A DNA stretch of 64,000 nucleotides from Bin5 sp965242905 (lineage in GTDB: Bacteria > Chloroflexota > Anaerolineae > Caldilineales > Caldilineaceae). The notes beneath the pieces were generated by a model. That model saw nothing but the letters and a program-made list of their open reading frames with translations. It ran no database searches and was not told where the DNA came from. Each line of letters begins with the position of its first letter. The stretch's first letter is position 1. Location of the stretch: assembly GCA_965242905.1 (NCBI GenBank), contig CBDETM010000001.1, forward strand, positions 56,490-120,489, read 5' to 3'. Below are positions 33,417 through 43,440 of the stretch, in pieces. Both the position numbers and the translations under genes were made by a program.

Positions 33417-35610
33417 CACCTCAACCTCCATGACGCCGCAGGACCAGCAACACGCCCGGACCACCATGACAAAACCACCTCACGCCGTACCGCCATCCAG
33501 CCTCCGCCTTACCCCTGCCGGCGCCTCCACGGCTCGTCCCTCGCACGCTCCGGCGCCGCCATACTATCCAGCAGCACAAACGCGACGCCGTGTTACCCAC
33601 AAGACTCCCGGACGACCAGCTGCAGGCACGCCAAGACGCCGGACAAGCCGACGCCGGCGCTTGTGTTTGTTTCTGTGCCCACCCTTTACGACACCGGCGC
33701 CGGATAGCTCCAAGCCCCCGACGACGGCGAGCACAAATCCGCACACAGAGCCGCTCAGGGCCACGAAAAAGCCGATCAGGCATTACAAAACACCCCCAGA
33801 CGCCGTTCCACGGCGCCCGCAGCCGCCAGCGGCCGCAGAAGAGGCCCTGAATGCCGGCAGGTCTTCAAGAACGACCACGACGTCGCCCTAGGCCCACGAC
33901 GCCTGGGGACATCGCCGGCGGATATACTGCACTTGCAGTTGCGCTTGTTTCTGTAACCGCGTCTGTCCCACCCGTTACCACCGCGACGCCGAGGCGAACG
34001 CGGCGCAGCCCACCCTGTGTCTTGTTGCTGGAGTGTGCCGGCAGCTGCACCTGCGCGTGTTCCCTTCGCGCACCGGTGCCCAGGCCCACGATTGACGCCG
34101 GCCTGGGACCTGCGCCCCGACCGGGCGTTTCCGTTGCCATCGGCTTCCGCCGGATGTCTGCACGCCCGCCCGAACATTCAAGCCAGCCAGCACGCGCCGG
34201 CGAAATTGCGAAGGCGAGATGTTCGAGTTCTGCAAAAACACAACCCGCCCCTCACCCCGCCAGAGATCTCATTCTCGCTTGGACCCTTCCGAGGTCCTGC
34301 ACTCCGACGGAGCTACAGCCCGCGCCTGTCCTGCGGACGATCAAGCCGGCGGCCAGACTCGCCGCCTCCACCTCCATGACGCTGCAGGAGACCAGCAAGG
34401 CGCCGGGACCATCATGACAAAACCACCACACGCCGTACCGCCATCCAGCCTCCGCCTTACCCCTGCCGGCGCCTCCACGGCTCGTCCCTCGCACGCTCCG
34501 GCGCCGCCATACCATCTAGCAGTGCAAACGCGACGCCGTGTTACCAACAGAACCCACGGACGGCCAGCCGCAGGCACGCCAAGACGCCGGACAAGCCGAT
34601 GCCGGCGCATGTGTCTGTTTCTGTGCCCACCCTTTACGACACCGGCGCCGGCGCGACCGAGCCCACAATCCCGCCCATGTTTGTTTATGTTCAGGGTCGA
34701 AGCCGGCGCAGGGCACGCCAGCCCGTCAAGCCCCGACAGAGGACGCCGGGGCCGGCATCATTCGAGTAAACGCCAGCGCCGGATAGCCCTAGGCCCACGA
34801 CGACCGAAAGCGCAAATTCGCACACAGAGCCGCTCAGAGCCACGAAAAAGCCGATCAGGTACTTACCACACCTCCAGACCGCCGTTTCACGGAGCCAGCG
34901 TCCGCAGGGGAGGCTCTGGACGTCGGCAGATGTACTGCACTTGCAGTTGCGCTTGTTTCTGTGACCGCGTCTGTCCCACCCTTAACGACCGCGGTGCCAA
35001 GGCGAACACGGCGCAGCCCACCCCGTGTCTTGTTCCTAGCGTGTGCCGGCAGCTGCAGCTGCGCGTGTCCCCTTCATGCACTGGCGCCCAGGCCCACGAT
35101 TAACGCCGGCCAGGGACCGGCGTACCGACCGGGCGTTGCCATTGCCACCGGCTTGTGCCGGATGTCTGCCCGCCCGCCCGACCATTCAGGCCAGCTAGCT
35201 CGCGCCGGCGAACTTGCGAAGGAGCAATGTTCAAGCTTTGCAAAAACACAACCCGCCCCTCACCCCGCCAGCGCTCTCATCCTCGCTTGGACCCTTCCGG
35301 GATCCTGCACTCCGACGGAGCTACAGCCGGCGCCTGTCCAGCGGACGATCAAGCCGGCGGCCAGACTCGCCGCCTCCACCTCCATGACGCTGCAGGAGAC
35401 CAGCAAGGCGCCGGGACCACCACGTCATAACCACCTCACGCCGTACCGCCAGACAGCCTTCGCGCTACCCCTGCCGGCGCCTCCACGGCTCGTCCCTCGC
35501 ACGCTCCGGCGCCGCCATACCATCCAGCAGACAAAACGCGACGCCATGTTACCCACAGGACTCCCGGACGACCAGCAACAGGTACGCCAAGACGCCGACA
35601 GATCGCCTGG
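33417..35610. repeat. Tandem repeat unit B (2.2 copies of about 1 kb)
   Basis: Copies start at about 33417, 34366 and 35374 (the last is partial, about 240 bp). Each opens with CCTCCATGACGC then TGCAGGA, followed by CCTGCCGGCGCCTCCACGGC and CTCGTCCCTCGCACGCTCCG. A sub-block GCGCTTGTTTCTGTG...CCCACCC occurs twice per unit. Very rich in CCG/CGG; long open frames exist on both strands but none shows a known domain or a ribosome-binding site, so I do not call genes. 33158-33416 has no supported gene either. Confidence 0.75.
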
Positions 35611-35688
35611 TCCAACAATGGGCGGCCCTGCGCTTCACCCTCGCCCTCGCTTTGCTCGACCTCGGCTTCTGCTTGGGCCGCCCAAGCG

Positions 35689-35716
35689 CACAGACTGCCG
35701 GCGCCGGCAGTCTGTG
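35689..35716. repeat. 28-bp perfect palindrome
   Basis: CACAGACTGCCGGC joined directly to its complement GCCGGCAGTCTGTG. It is followed by CCAACGTCAACACC, also found at the end of repeat A copy 1 (32110-32123). The following stretch to 36660 has no supported gene; a 41-codon frame at 36462-36587 (MDTPQTITTLKVYKFRLSHA) is too weak to call. Confidence 0.7.
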
Positions 35717-36664
35717 CCAACGTCAACACCTGCCGCCGCCGCAGAGCGTCTAGGTATTCCGCACACCGGCGGCGGCATAGGCGGGAGACGACAGCAAGCC
35801 GCTATATGCCGCTGCCCCTGGAGGCGCTTATGGACTTTCCCCAATGCCGCAATTTGGGCCCGCGCCACCAGAGTAAATTCACCCTCAAAAAAACTTTTCG
35901 CGCCGCACACACACCGCCCCTTGGCGACGACCACGCCGAAATATTTCGAAATATTACGCTAGATCGCCACAACATGCCGCAAACTCGCCGCGATATGCCG
36001 CAATGTTAAGATACCGGGATTAGGTATTACGACGCCTGGTCATGGGCGCGGCGCGACCCGTTCCGGCGCGCGTCAGACTCCAAATAGGTCGTTATCATGG
36101 CCTTTTTTGTGAAAATCGCGCCTCCTAAACCGGTAAAATTTCCAATTTTGTGCCTAAATCCCCACCCCGGCCGCATCATCGGCCCAAGTCCGCGCTCTTA
36201 CCCGGGCGCGCAGAAAATTGACCGCACAGGACGCCCGTAGAGCGCTTTAGACGACCCTTCTAGGTCCTATAGGCCTCTAGTATTATGACCCCCTGGGGTG
36301 CCCTTGCGGACGCGAGTTAAGCCAGCGGTCTGCGCCTTCGGCACCAAGTTGGCCGGGCCTTACAGCCCGTTTTGGCCCTTTTTGCGGATGTAGTACAGTG
36401 GAAGAAGAAGCGGCCGAGCGGCGCGCGCACGCCCCCGGCCCGGCCCACGAGAGAGAGACTCATGGACACCCCACAGACTATCACGACCCTCAAGGTCTAC
36501 AAATTCAGACTCTCCCACGCCGTAGGCCTCGCACACGCGGAGATAGGACCGACCCCAGGGCCGGCGGTGTCGATATTGATGCAGTGACAGCATCCATTTG
36601 TTTAGTGAACGTAGCACAACGTGAAAGGGTTCGGGAATAGCCCAAACCGGTTGGGGAGCGCAGG

Positions 36665-37420
36665 ATGGCGGAAGAGATCACCGTACTATGGCAGGAAGTA
36701 GAGCAGCATCTGAGGGCCTTCGAGCAGTTGGCCCGGCGGACGGTTGAGGAAGCATGGCTGGCGGGTGATGCGCTGATGCGTATCAAAGAGCAGATCCCGC
36801 ATGGCGGCTGGCGTGCAGGCTTGGAAGAGCGGGGGATATCCAAAAGCACGGCCCATCGTTTTATCACTTTGCGGAAGCGATACCCTGAAATGTCCCAAGT
36901 TGGGACGTTTCGAAGTGTGCAGGCTGCCCTGACAGACAGTAAGAAGTCGAGCGAGGTCGAGAGCGCAGCACCGTCCAAACGTCAGCATAACCCGGCCCAC
37001 CCGGTGTCGACGGCCCTGAACGGAGGGCGGACCGTCCAACCCCGAAAGGTGGTTAGTCCCTATTTGGTGACCCTCGATGACCTTTGGGATTGGGAGCGGT
37101 GGGGGCCGTCGGCCATTGCCCGGCGGTTCATGGAAGCGGACGAAATCAATGCGTTCGGTTCAGCCATCGAGGGCGCGGTCAGGCAGTACATCGAAGAGAG
37201 CGAAACTCGCGAGGACCTGTTCCAGGCCCTGGCCTGGTTCCGGCTGGCCCTGTCGTGCCAGGTCGATTTCGGCCCATACGAGAACGACCCCGGCGCAAGG
37301 GCCGAAACGGGCAGGCGGGATGGGGCATACCGGGACGGGGACTTCTATTGGGTCGGGGATTTCGACGATTTTTTGCGCCTGACCAACACCCACGTGGCCA
37401 GACTCCCCCAAAACCCGTAG
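36665..37420 (+). CDS. DUF3102 protein, paralogue 2 (full length)
   Basis: 251 residues; GGGGAG lies 6 bp before the ATG. DUF3102 occupies residues 1-80 (LWQEVEQHLRAFEQLARRTV, KEQIPHGGWRAGLEERGIS). A linker follows, then a second conserved region from residue 135 (YLVTLDDLWDWERWGPSAIA, FMEADEINAFGSAIEGAVRQ, ETREDLFQALAWFRLAL) that recurs in the decayed copy at 39130-39610. This is the best representative of a four-copy family in the window. The role is unknown; the phage/plasmid context suggests DNA binding. Confidence 0.75.
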   Translation: MAEEITVLWQEVEQHLRAFEQLARRTVEEAWLAGDALMRIKEQIPHGGWRAGLEERGISKSTAHRFITLRKRYPEMSQVGTFRSVQAALTDSKKSSEVESAAPSKRQHNPAHPVSTALNGGRTVQPRKVVSPYLVTLDDLWDWERWGPSAIARRFMEADEINAFGSAIEGAVRQYIEESETREDLFQALAWFRLALSCQVDFGPYENDPGARAETGRRDGAYRDGDFYWVGDFDDFLRLTNTHVARLPQNP

Positions 37421-37601
37421 GGAGACAGCACCCCCCCACAAGAAACTTGCCCTTCTTGAAAATTCAGCTCCGCACGCCATCCTTGATAAAACCCGCATTA
37501 GCGCCTACACATAATCTGGCTCCACCCGATCCCAAACCGCAGTCCAAGACGGCAGACGCCCAGAAAATCCTGCAGAAACGCCGCCAGACACAGCGTACGC
37601 A

Positions 37602-37661
37602 GCAACAGCGTTGCTATGCTCAGGCAACGTGTGTTGCGCCTGGGGACATAGTGTTGCAACA
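37602..37661. promoter_or_regulatory. Array of three GCAAC/GTTGC dyads
   Basis: GCAAC-AGC-GTTGC (37602-37614), GCAAC-GTGT-GTTGC (37624-37637) and the palindrome TGTTGCAACA (37652-37661). Centres are about 23 and 26 bp apart. The array ends 73 bp before the DUF3102 paralogue 3 start, a fit for a multi-site operator. Confidence 0.5.
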
Positions 37662-37734
37662 TTAAAGGTCCCAGTGTTTTCCAGGATGCGCGGGCACGCA
37701 CGAGGGACGCATAGCGGCATGAAGAGGAGTGGGC

Positions 37735-38568
37735 ATGACCCAGCAGATAACGGAGCTGCCGGCGCTCTGGAAGGAAGCCGAGGGGCATTTGCATGCATTT
37801 GAGCAGTTGGCGCGGCGCACGGTCGAGGAAGCCTGGCTGGCCGGCGATTCGCTGCTCAGGATTAAGCAACAACTGCCGCACGGCGCTTGGACGCCGGCCT
37901 TGGAAGAGCGGGGCATACACCCACGCCAGGCACGCCGGTTCATCCAGCTTCGGCAAAAATACCCACAAATCGGACAAATTGTCCGTTTTGACAGCGTATC
38001 CGCTGCTCTGACGGACAGCAAAAAGCCGAAACCTGCACTAACAGAGCAGCCAAGACTTATAACGACCCCTGAACCCGCGGAGCACACGGGTCCGGCTGAT
38101 TCCGTCGAGCCGGCGGAGCAGGAGAAGCCCGCCAAGTCTGCAGATTCCATCGTTTTTGCAAAACCACTTGAGGAGCCGAGGCCCGCCGAGAATACGGGGA
38201 CAGTCGATCCTCTCGAGCCGGCGGAGGTATCGAGTACGACTGAGGGGACAGGGCTAGCCGATTCCAAAGAGCCGGTTGAGGAACCGTACCCGAACGCGGG
38301 CACGGGGCGGCTGCGGCGATTTGAGCAAATTTCGTCGGGACCTAGAGGTATTCCGAAAAAGCTCCCACCGATGCGGCGACGCCAGCTTCGGAGACCAGGC
38401 CGTCGCCAGGGAGCAACCCGAGCGCCGGCCCGACCGTTTTTTGGGGTCTGGGTGGGTCCTGCAAAAGCGCCGGGCGGTCCTCAGCGCGTGGTGTGGTCGA
38501 TACCCCTTCCGAGTATTCGCTGGAAAGGGTTTCTGAACTCGAGATCACAAACAGGAGACGAAGCATGA
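37735..38568 (+). CDS. DUF3102 protein, paralogue 3, with acidic repeat tail
   Basis: 277 residues from ATG at 37735, which has GAGGAG five bases upstream. Residues 1-80 are DUF3102 (ALWKEAEGHLHAFEQLARRT, KQQLPHGAWTPALEERGIHP). From residue 110 the protein changes to Pro/Ala/Glu repeats (EPAEHTGPADSVEPAEQEKP, PLEPAEVSSTTEGTG) and then an Arg/Pro-rich end. The second conserved region of paralogue 2 is absent. Preceded by three dyads that may be its operator. Confidence 0.7.
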   Translation: MTQQITELPALWKEAEGHLHAFEQLARRTVEEAWLAGDSLLRIKQQLPHGAWTPALEERGIHPRQARRFIQLRQKYPQIGQIVRFDSVSAALTDSKKPKPALTEQPRLITTPEPAEHTGPADSVEPAEQEKPAKSADSIVFAKPLEEPRPAENTGTVDPLEPAEVSSTTEGTGLADSKEPVEEPYPNAGTGRLRRFEQISSGPRGIPKKLPPMRRRQLRRPGRRQGATRAPARPFFGVWVGPAKAPGGPQRVVWSIPLPSIRWKGFLNSRSQTGDEA

Positions 38569-38651
38569 ATGCGCGCATGCATAATAATTTCGGTGCTGGC
38601 AGTTCTGACACCGACGGTACTATTGGCCAACGATCGTGCGCTTGTCTGCGC

Positions 38652-38927
38652 TCATTGTGTCCCTTCCTGTTTGGCGCTTAGGTAGTCCATCACCTGCGCC
38701 GCAATCTCTCTGTTTGGTTTGGCCGGCGCCGTGGACGCTTCAGCCGCTTGCATGGCCGCGGCCGCCGTCGGATAGTTCCTGCCTCGCCCTGTCTCTTTCC
38801 CTTGCAGGGTGCGCACAACGAATGCCCACAGACCGGATCGCTCCAACGACACAACCGCCGCCCGCGTGCGATTGGCAAGCTCGCTGTTGATATAATCCCC
38901 GCGCCGCGTCAACCGCCATCCCCGCAT
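38652..38927 (-). CDS. Small hypothetical protein
   Basis: 91 residues from ATG at 38927 with AGGAGG five bases upstream. MRGWRLTRRGDYINSELANR, then AAVVSLERSGLWAFVVRTLQ, suggests a compact alpha/beta N-terminus, followed by an Ala-rich helix. No family recognised. It is the only leftward gene between 30.4 and 41.5 kb. Confidence 0.55.
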   Translation of the reverse strand: MRGWRLTRRGDYINSELANRTRAAVVSLERSGLWAFVVRTLQGKETGRGRNYPTAAAAMQAAEASTAPAKPNREIAAQVMDYLSAKQEGTQ

Positions 38928-39129
38928 TGTTCCCTCCTGGTGCTTGCCGGCGCGGGCCAGTCGCCGCGTCGGTGCTCTCTGTTAAGCAGCGAGTCCCGTC
39001 CCTGGCCGGCGTTGTCTCACAGAAACTCCCTCGTCCGGCTATGGTACGATAAGGGCTATGAGCGAGGCAACTCTCCGCCAAATACTTGACCTTCAGGCCC
39101 TGTTCGATCCCTTCAAACAAGATCGTTTC

Positions 39130-39610
39130 CTGGTTACAGGACAACATTTGGCTGCTGGCCCTGCTCGACAAGATCGGGGCGGTCGAGGCAGCCTGGCTGG
39201 CGGGAGATGCATTGCTCCGGATCAGGCAGAAGCTACCACATGGGGCCTGGCCACCGTCACGCAAAGAGCGGGCCATCGCCTAGACGACCGCCCTATCCGA
39301 CTACGCCGGCAGTAACCGCAAATTAACCAACTTGGTGATTTTGGCACTGTATCGGCGGCCCTGACTGGAGGGCGTCCCGTCCATATCTGGTGACCCTTGA
39401 TGACATTTGGGACTGGGAGCGATGGGGACCGTCGGCCATAGCTCGACAGTTCATGGAAGCGGACGAAATCGACGAGTTCGGTTCTGCCATCGAGGGCACG
39501 GTCGGGCAGTTCATCGAAGAGAGTGAGACCCGGGAGGAACTGTTCCAAGCCTTGGTTTGGTTCCGGTTGACCCTGGCGCAAGGGCCGAAACGGAAAGGCA
39601 GGATGAGGCA
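39130..39610 (+). pseudogene. DUF3102 paralogue 4, decayed
   Basis: Pieces in different frames match paralogue 2 in order: VEAAWLAGDALLRIRQKLPH followed by GAW; FGTVSAALTGGRP; YLVTLDDIWDWERWGPSAIA; EADEIDEFGSAIEGTVGQFI; TREELFQALVWFRLTLA. At least two frameshifts and a stop separate them, and the C-terminal 50 residues are deleted. Confidence 0.8.
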
Positions 39611-39682
39611 TGCTAGGGCGGGGACTTCTAGTGAAAGGGAACGAATCGCCCATCTGTCTGAAAACACTCTATTGCTTCCTTT

Positions 39683-39982
39683 TTGTGGCTCGGGAATTGG
39701 GGCCGCTTACGCCTTTTTCTGTCGTCCAAGGAGGTTAACATCGTACCCAAAAACATATCGTCAGGAGTGAAAGATGACCACGTCTGCACTTTCCCGTCGC
39801 CAATTTTTGCGATAGAGTTGGACGCTGAGGTGAAAGAGCCCGGGTATTTCGGCGGCTGGGCCAAGCGGTCTTATTGGAGGGAGTACGCGATCGCATGGGA
39901 CGCCTATTTCAACGACATTGCAGCCACCCGCAGAGACGAGCAGATGGCCGCCGCATGCTGGGGAGACAACCGAATACTGTAA
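39683..39982 (+). CDS. Hypothetical protein, doubtful
   Basis: 99 residues with no clear ribosome-binding site. The second half (FAIELDAEVKEPGYFGGWAK, REYAIAWDAYFNDIAATRRD) has a protein-like composition, but no family is recognised. It may be a remnant. Confidence 0.3.
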   Translation: MWLGNWGRLRLFLSSKEVNIVPKNISSGVKDDHVCTFPSPIFAIELDAEVKEPGYFGGWAKRSYWREYAIAWDAYFNDIAATRRDEQMAAACWGDNRIL

Positions 39983-40076
39983 CGCGGCGCACCAACGACT
40001 TTATGGCAGGGCACCGCGGAGCGACAGACATGACGGCAGAGAACGCCGCTGGCATGGATGCCCAGCCCCCCAGCCA

Positions 40077-40274
40077 GAGGCGCGCGCCGAGATTGAGTCG
40101 GTTGAAGAAAGCCTCGCCGCGCTTCCTGGGCTAAAGGAAACGCTTGACCGTTTTCAGGACGTTGGCCTCAAGGAACGTCTGCGGGAGCAGAGCCTGCTCG
40201 TGTGTCTCGCGGAAGAGATTCTTGAGGGCGGCCGCGAAGCGTTCGAGACACGGCAGCGGAAGTATGGTTTCTGA
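40077..40274 (+). pseudogene. C-terminal tail of a lost ATPase-like gene
   Basis: EARAEIESVEESLAALPGLK then ETLDRFQDVGLKERLREQSL is a coiled-coil C-terminus as found on large AAA/PHP-type ATPases of defence islands. Only the last 65 codons remain, ending 3 bp before the start of the AlbA_2 gene. Parent family uncertain. Confidence 0.45.
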
Positions 40275-40277
40275 AAG

Positions 40278-41516
40278 ATGAACAAAACAGAATTGCTCCA
40301 ACTCATCGCCAACCGGGAGAACTCGCGCGTCGAACTCAAGCGTGACAACTGTCACCCGGATGAGCTCGCCACGGAGATATCCGCACTGCTGAACCTGGAG
40401 GGCGGCGTCATTCTTCTCGGCGTGGAAGACGACGGAGCCATTTCCGGGCTGACCAGAAGCCGCGAGGCTGCGGAGGAGTGGGTGATGAACATCGCTCGCC
40501 AGAATCTCCAGCCTGCCATCATCCCCGTCTGGACCTGCATGGAGATTGAGGTTGGCAAAAATATAGGTGTCATCGAGCTTGGCGCCGACAGCCCGGAAAA
40601 ACCGTACAAGGCAAGACGAGGCAGGGCCTGGGTAACGTACATCCGCGCCGGCAGCACCTCCCGGGAGGCGACACGCGAGGAGGAGGGACGGCTCTACCAG
40701 GCCGCCCGCTTGGTCCGATACGAGATCAAACCGGTGCCGGACACCGGGCTGGAAGCTCTCGACATGGACCGGATCGAGAACTACTACCAGGACGTCTTGA
40801 AGCGCTCACTGCCGGCCCGGACCGACCTTGAGAACAGGCGGCGGCTCCTGCTTAACTCGGATCTGCTGGTTGAGGCGGGAGTTGGCGCTGGCGCATCGGT
40901 CGCAGGGCTCCTGCTGTTCGGCAAAAACCCGAACCGCCGTCTTCCACAAGCCGGCGTGACTGCGGTGGCGTTTCCCGGTCTTGAAAAGGAGTACAACACG
41001 GTCGATGAAGAGCGGATTCGAGGACCTCTGACGCCGCGAGTCTCGGAGGATGGTGATGTGGTGGAAAGAGGCGTGATCGACCGCACGGTGGACTTCATAA
41101 AGCGCAACATGGGAAGCGTCGCCTACCTCGAAGGAGGCCGCCGCCGCCGCAAGAGTTCATTCCCCCTTGACGCGGTGCGAGAGGCGGTAGTGAACGCGGT
41201 GGTGCATCGCGACTACGCGCGCGAGGGGACCGACATTGAGGTTTCGCTATACCGGGATCGATTCGAAGTGATTTCGCCGGGTCGCCTTCCAAACGGCGTC
41301 ACGGTGGAGAAGATGAAAGAAGGCGTGGTTCGTGTGGCCCGCAACGAGCTGCTCAAGGAAATCCTCCGCGACTACCGCTACATAGAACACTACGGAATGG
41401 GAGTCCGCAACCGGATCATCAACTCAATGCGGCGTCACAATGGCACGGAGCCGGACTTGGTGGAGGGAGATGATCGCTTCATGGTTCGGCTATGGAAGGC
41501 GACTCGACAATCATAA
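40278..41516 (+). CDS. AlbA_2 / HATPase-type protein
   Basis: 412 residues. AlbA_2 domain at the start (ENSRVELKRDNCHPDELATE, ALLNLEGGVILLGVEDDG), then the HATPase-like part (LDAVREAVVNAVVHRDYARE, VISPGRLPNGVTVEKM, YIEHYGMGVRNRI). Shorter than the 8370-9788 relative and without its C-terminal winged helix. The 3' end overlaps the convergent abiEii fragment by 6 bp. Role probably regulatory; unknown. Confidence 0.8.
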   Translation: MNKTELLQLIANRENSRVELKRDNCHPDELATEISALLNLEGGVILLGVEDDGAISGLTRSREAAEEWVMNIARQNLQPAIIPVWTCMEIEVGKNIGVIELGADSPEKPYKARRGRAWVTYIRAGSTSREATREEEGRLYQAARLVRYEIKPVPDTGLEALDMDRIENYYQDVLKRSLPARTDLENRRRLLLNSDLLVEAGVGAGASVAGLLLFGKNPNRRLPQAGVTAVAFPGLEKEYNTVDEERIRGPLTPRVSEDGDVVERGVIDRTVDFIKRNMGSVAYLEGGRRRRKSSFPLDAVREAVVNAVVHRDYAREGTDIEVSLYRDRFEVISPGRLPNGVTVEKMKEGVVRVARNELLKEILRDYRYIEHYGMGVRNRIINSMRRHNGTEPDLVEGDDRFMVRLWKATRQS

Positions 41517-41897
41517 TGGGAAATCTGACGGATACGCCGCCGCATAGCGAAGCGACCATTTTCCTCCTGCGTGCTCCTGGGGAATACGCCTGATGCTGAA
41601 ATCCTCTCGGCTGAAGACCGCCTGTATTGCCTCCTCAAGCCTGGGGCGTTCCTCCAGCATCGCCTCTCTGCTTGCGTTGCCCACATAGTTCAGGTCGATA
41701 TCGACGGACAACCTCGGCACATCGAACACGAAAAGATTTAATGCAGTCCCGCCTTTGAGTGCGAGCTTTCCCTTCAAAAATGGATGACTGCACATGACGT
41801 TAAGCAGTCCCAGTAGCTGGATCGCCTTCTCAAGCATGTCCGATCGGAATCCTGTCGCCGCTGCATCTGCGGCCAGCCTCTCGGCTGAGACTCTCAT
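41511..41897 (-). pseudogene. abiEii: AbiEii nucleotidyltransferase toxin, C-terminally truncated
   Basis: 128 residues from ATG at 41897. Core motif LALKGGTALNLFVFDVPRLS followed by VDIDLNYVG is the AbiEii/AbiGii nucleotidyltransferase site. Family members are about 270-310 residues; here the frame ends at YPSDFPL, where the convergent AlbA_2 gene begins. The toxin probably lacks its C-terminal helical half. Confidence 0.8.
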
Positions 41898-42700
41898 CTC
41901 ATCTCCTCCCAGGATCGTTCGACCACCTCTGTCGGGACGACCAGGTTCCATGCGGCTACAAAGGTCCCGTCCCCACCGCTTCTCCGGTCGGCGTAGTGGG
42001 GTTGCCGGGGACGTTCCTCCCGTAGTACCGAGATATGGCGTGCCTCGACCATCAATGCTTCGCGATGCTGGTCCAGATAAAAGCCCACTTTCGCAGCTGT
42101 GGTCGCATTTCCAAGTAGAAGAACGTACTCCACGATCCTGTCAAGGTTGAAGAACTCTATCGACTCCAGAGAACGCCATACCTCCTCCCAGCCTCCGGCT
42201 AACAGCGGGCGCTCCAGAACATCTACGAAAGTTCGTTCAAGACTGGTGACCCGCAAAGACAGTCCGGCGCGCTCCATCGTCAACACACCGAAGTTCTCCT
42301 CGCCCGAACGCACAAGCGCCTCCGGAAATCGGGTCCCCCGGTAGACCTGGGAGCGGAACGTAAACGTATCCAGCGGACGCGACGACAGATATGTGAACTG
42401 CCGCCAGACTGAGTATGCGCGCCCATGGAACTCCAGCGCCGTGTGGTGAGACAGGACGGAGTCCGGCGTAAGCTTGGAAGCTACCAGGTAGGGGTCTATC
42501 GGATAGGTGCCGCCGTCGGCTTCCGGCGGAATCACGGCGAACAGTCCGCGTCGAATACGGACCAGCCGTCCAGTCCCGGTGTGATATGCAACCAAAGACT
42601 CCTGCAACCGGGCACCGACTCGGCCGCTGGAGCTGAGATGCTCAGCCAACTCCTCGCCCCTGAACACCGGATGCCGGCGGAAAAACGCGTCGTGTTTCAT
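41894..42700 (-). CDS. abiEi: AbiEi antitoxin
   Basis: 268 residues. N-terminal winged helix (VFRGEELAEHLSSSGRV, then LVRIRRGLFAVIP), the AbiEi_4-type middle (DPYLVASKLTPDSVLSHHTA followed by LEFHG) and a C-terminal antitoxin domain (LSLRVTSLERTFVDVLERP). It represses its own promoter and counters AbiEii in known systems. The stop overlaps the abiEii start (ATGA). Confidence 0.85.
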   Translation of the reverse strand: MKHDAFFRRHPVFRGEELAEHLSSSGRVGARLQESLVAYHTGTGRLVRIRRGLFAVIPPEADGGTYPIDPYLVASKLTPDSVLSHHTALEFHGRAYSVWRQFTYLSSRPLDTFTFRSQVYRGTRFPEALVRSGEENFGVLTMERAGLSLRVTSLERTFVDVLERPLLAGGWEEVWRSLESIEFFNLDRIVEYVLLLGNATTAAKVGFYLDQHREALMVEARHISVLREERPRQPHYADRRSGGDGTFVAAWNLVVPTEVVERSWEEMR

Positions 42701-42790
42701 TGTTGCTACTGCTTCTTCTCTGTTGATCTACATGGATTTCAACGATCTGTATCGCCGATAACTGTCACTCAACTGCAGCAATTGACTTGA

Positions 42791-43440
42791 CACTCCAACG
42801 GCAAACACATAACTATATTACGGATTATATGTTCTACAATCAAGTAAAGCGGGCCCAGCACACAGACCAGCCCCAACACCGGCGGCTGTCGTCCGCCGAA
42901 GGGAGGCCGGTGCGGCCATGCTGCACAGGATAGCACGCGCCCCAAGCCGACGACGTAGAGGGCCTATCCGCCGCCCGCGTACCCCATGGCGCCGGTGGCG
43001 CTCGCTCCGGGTTGGGACCACCACCGGTCGGCTAGGGACCGAGACTCAAGGCGCTGGCAGGGGGCGCACAGTAGAGGCGCAGACGCTTTCACACCAGGCG
43101 CCCATAGAGGCGCCTGGAAGAGAATCTGGGGATTATCAGGGCAAAAGACAGGCTTTTCTCTGGGGAAGCTGTGTCTGTGTGCGGATGCCATCGCAACACG
43201 AGAAAAAGGGTGCCGGCAACTCGGTCATCGTCGTCGACACCGTGTATTTCGTGTAGTCAATCAAAACCGCCAACACTATCGCAGCGCTTATTCTCTACCT
43301 TGTTCATAACGACGAGCAGACCGACGTCGCTTTAGCGATTATCAGTGCCGCGTGCGCGCCGGCTGGAAGCGGGCAACAATGCGCTTCACTATGGTATCGA
43401 CGATGGCTTGGTTGGTCACAGTGCGTCCCTGCCGCCCGAC
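42791..43440. other. Intergenic stretch with one hairpin
   Basis: No supported gene. One perfect 9-bp stem, CCAGGCGCC-N6-GGCGCCTGG, lies at 43094-43117. The segment next to the integrase stop may contain the attachment site, but no duplicated core is visible. Confidence 0.4.

Noticed and set aside
33851..35962. Overlapping plus-strand frames of 188, 294 and 333 codons in repeat B
   Set aside because: Low-complexity Pro/Arg/Ala content, no ribosome-binding site, frames change between repeat copies; treated as non-coding repeat.
36360..36617. Small genes on either strand before DUF3102 copy 2
   Set aside because: Two overlapping frames on opposite strands, neither with a good ribosome-binding site or a known family.
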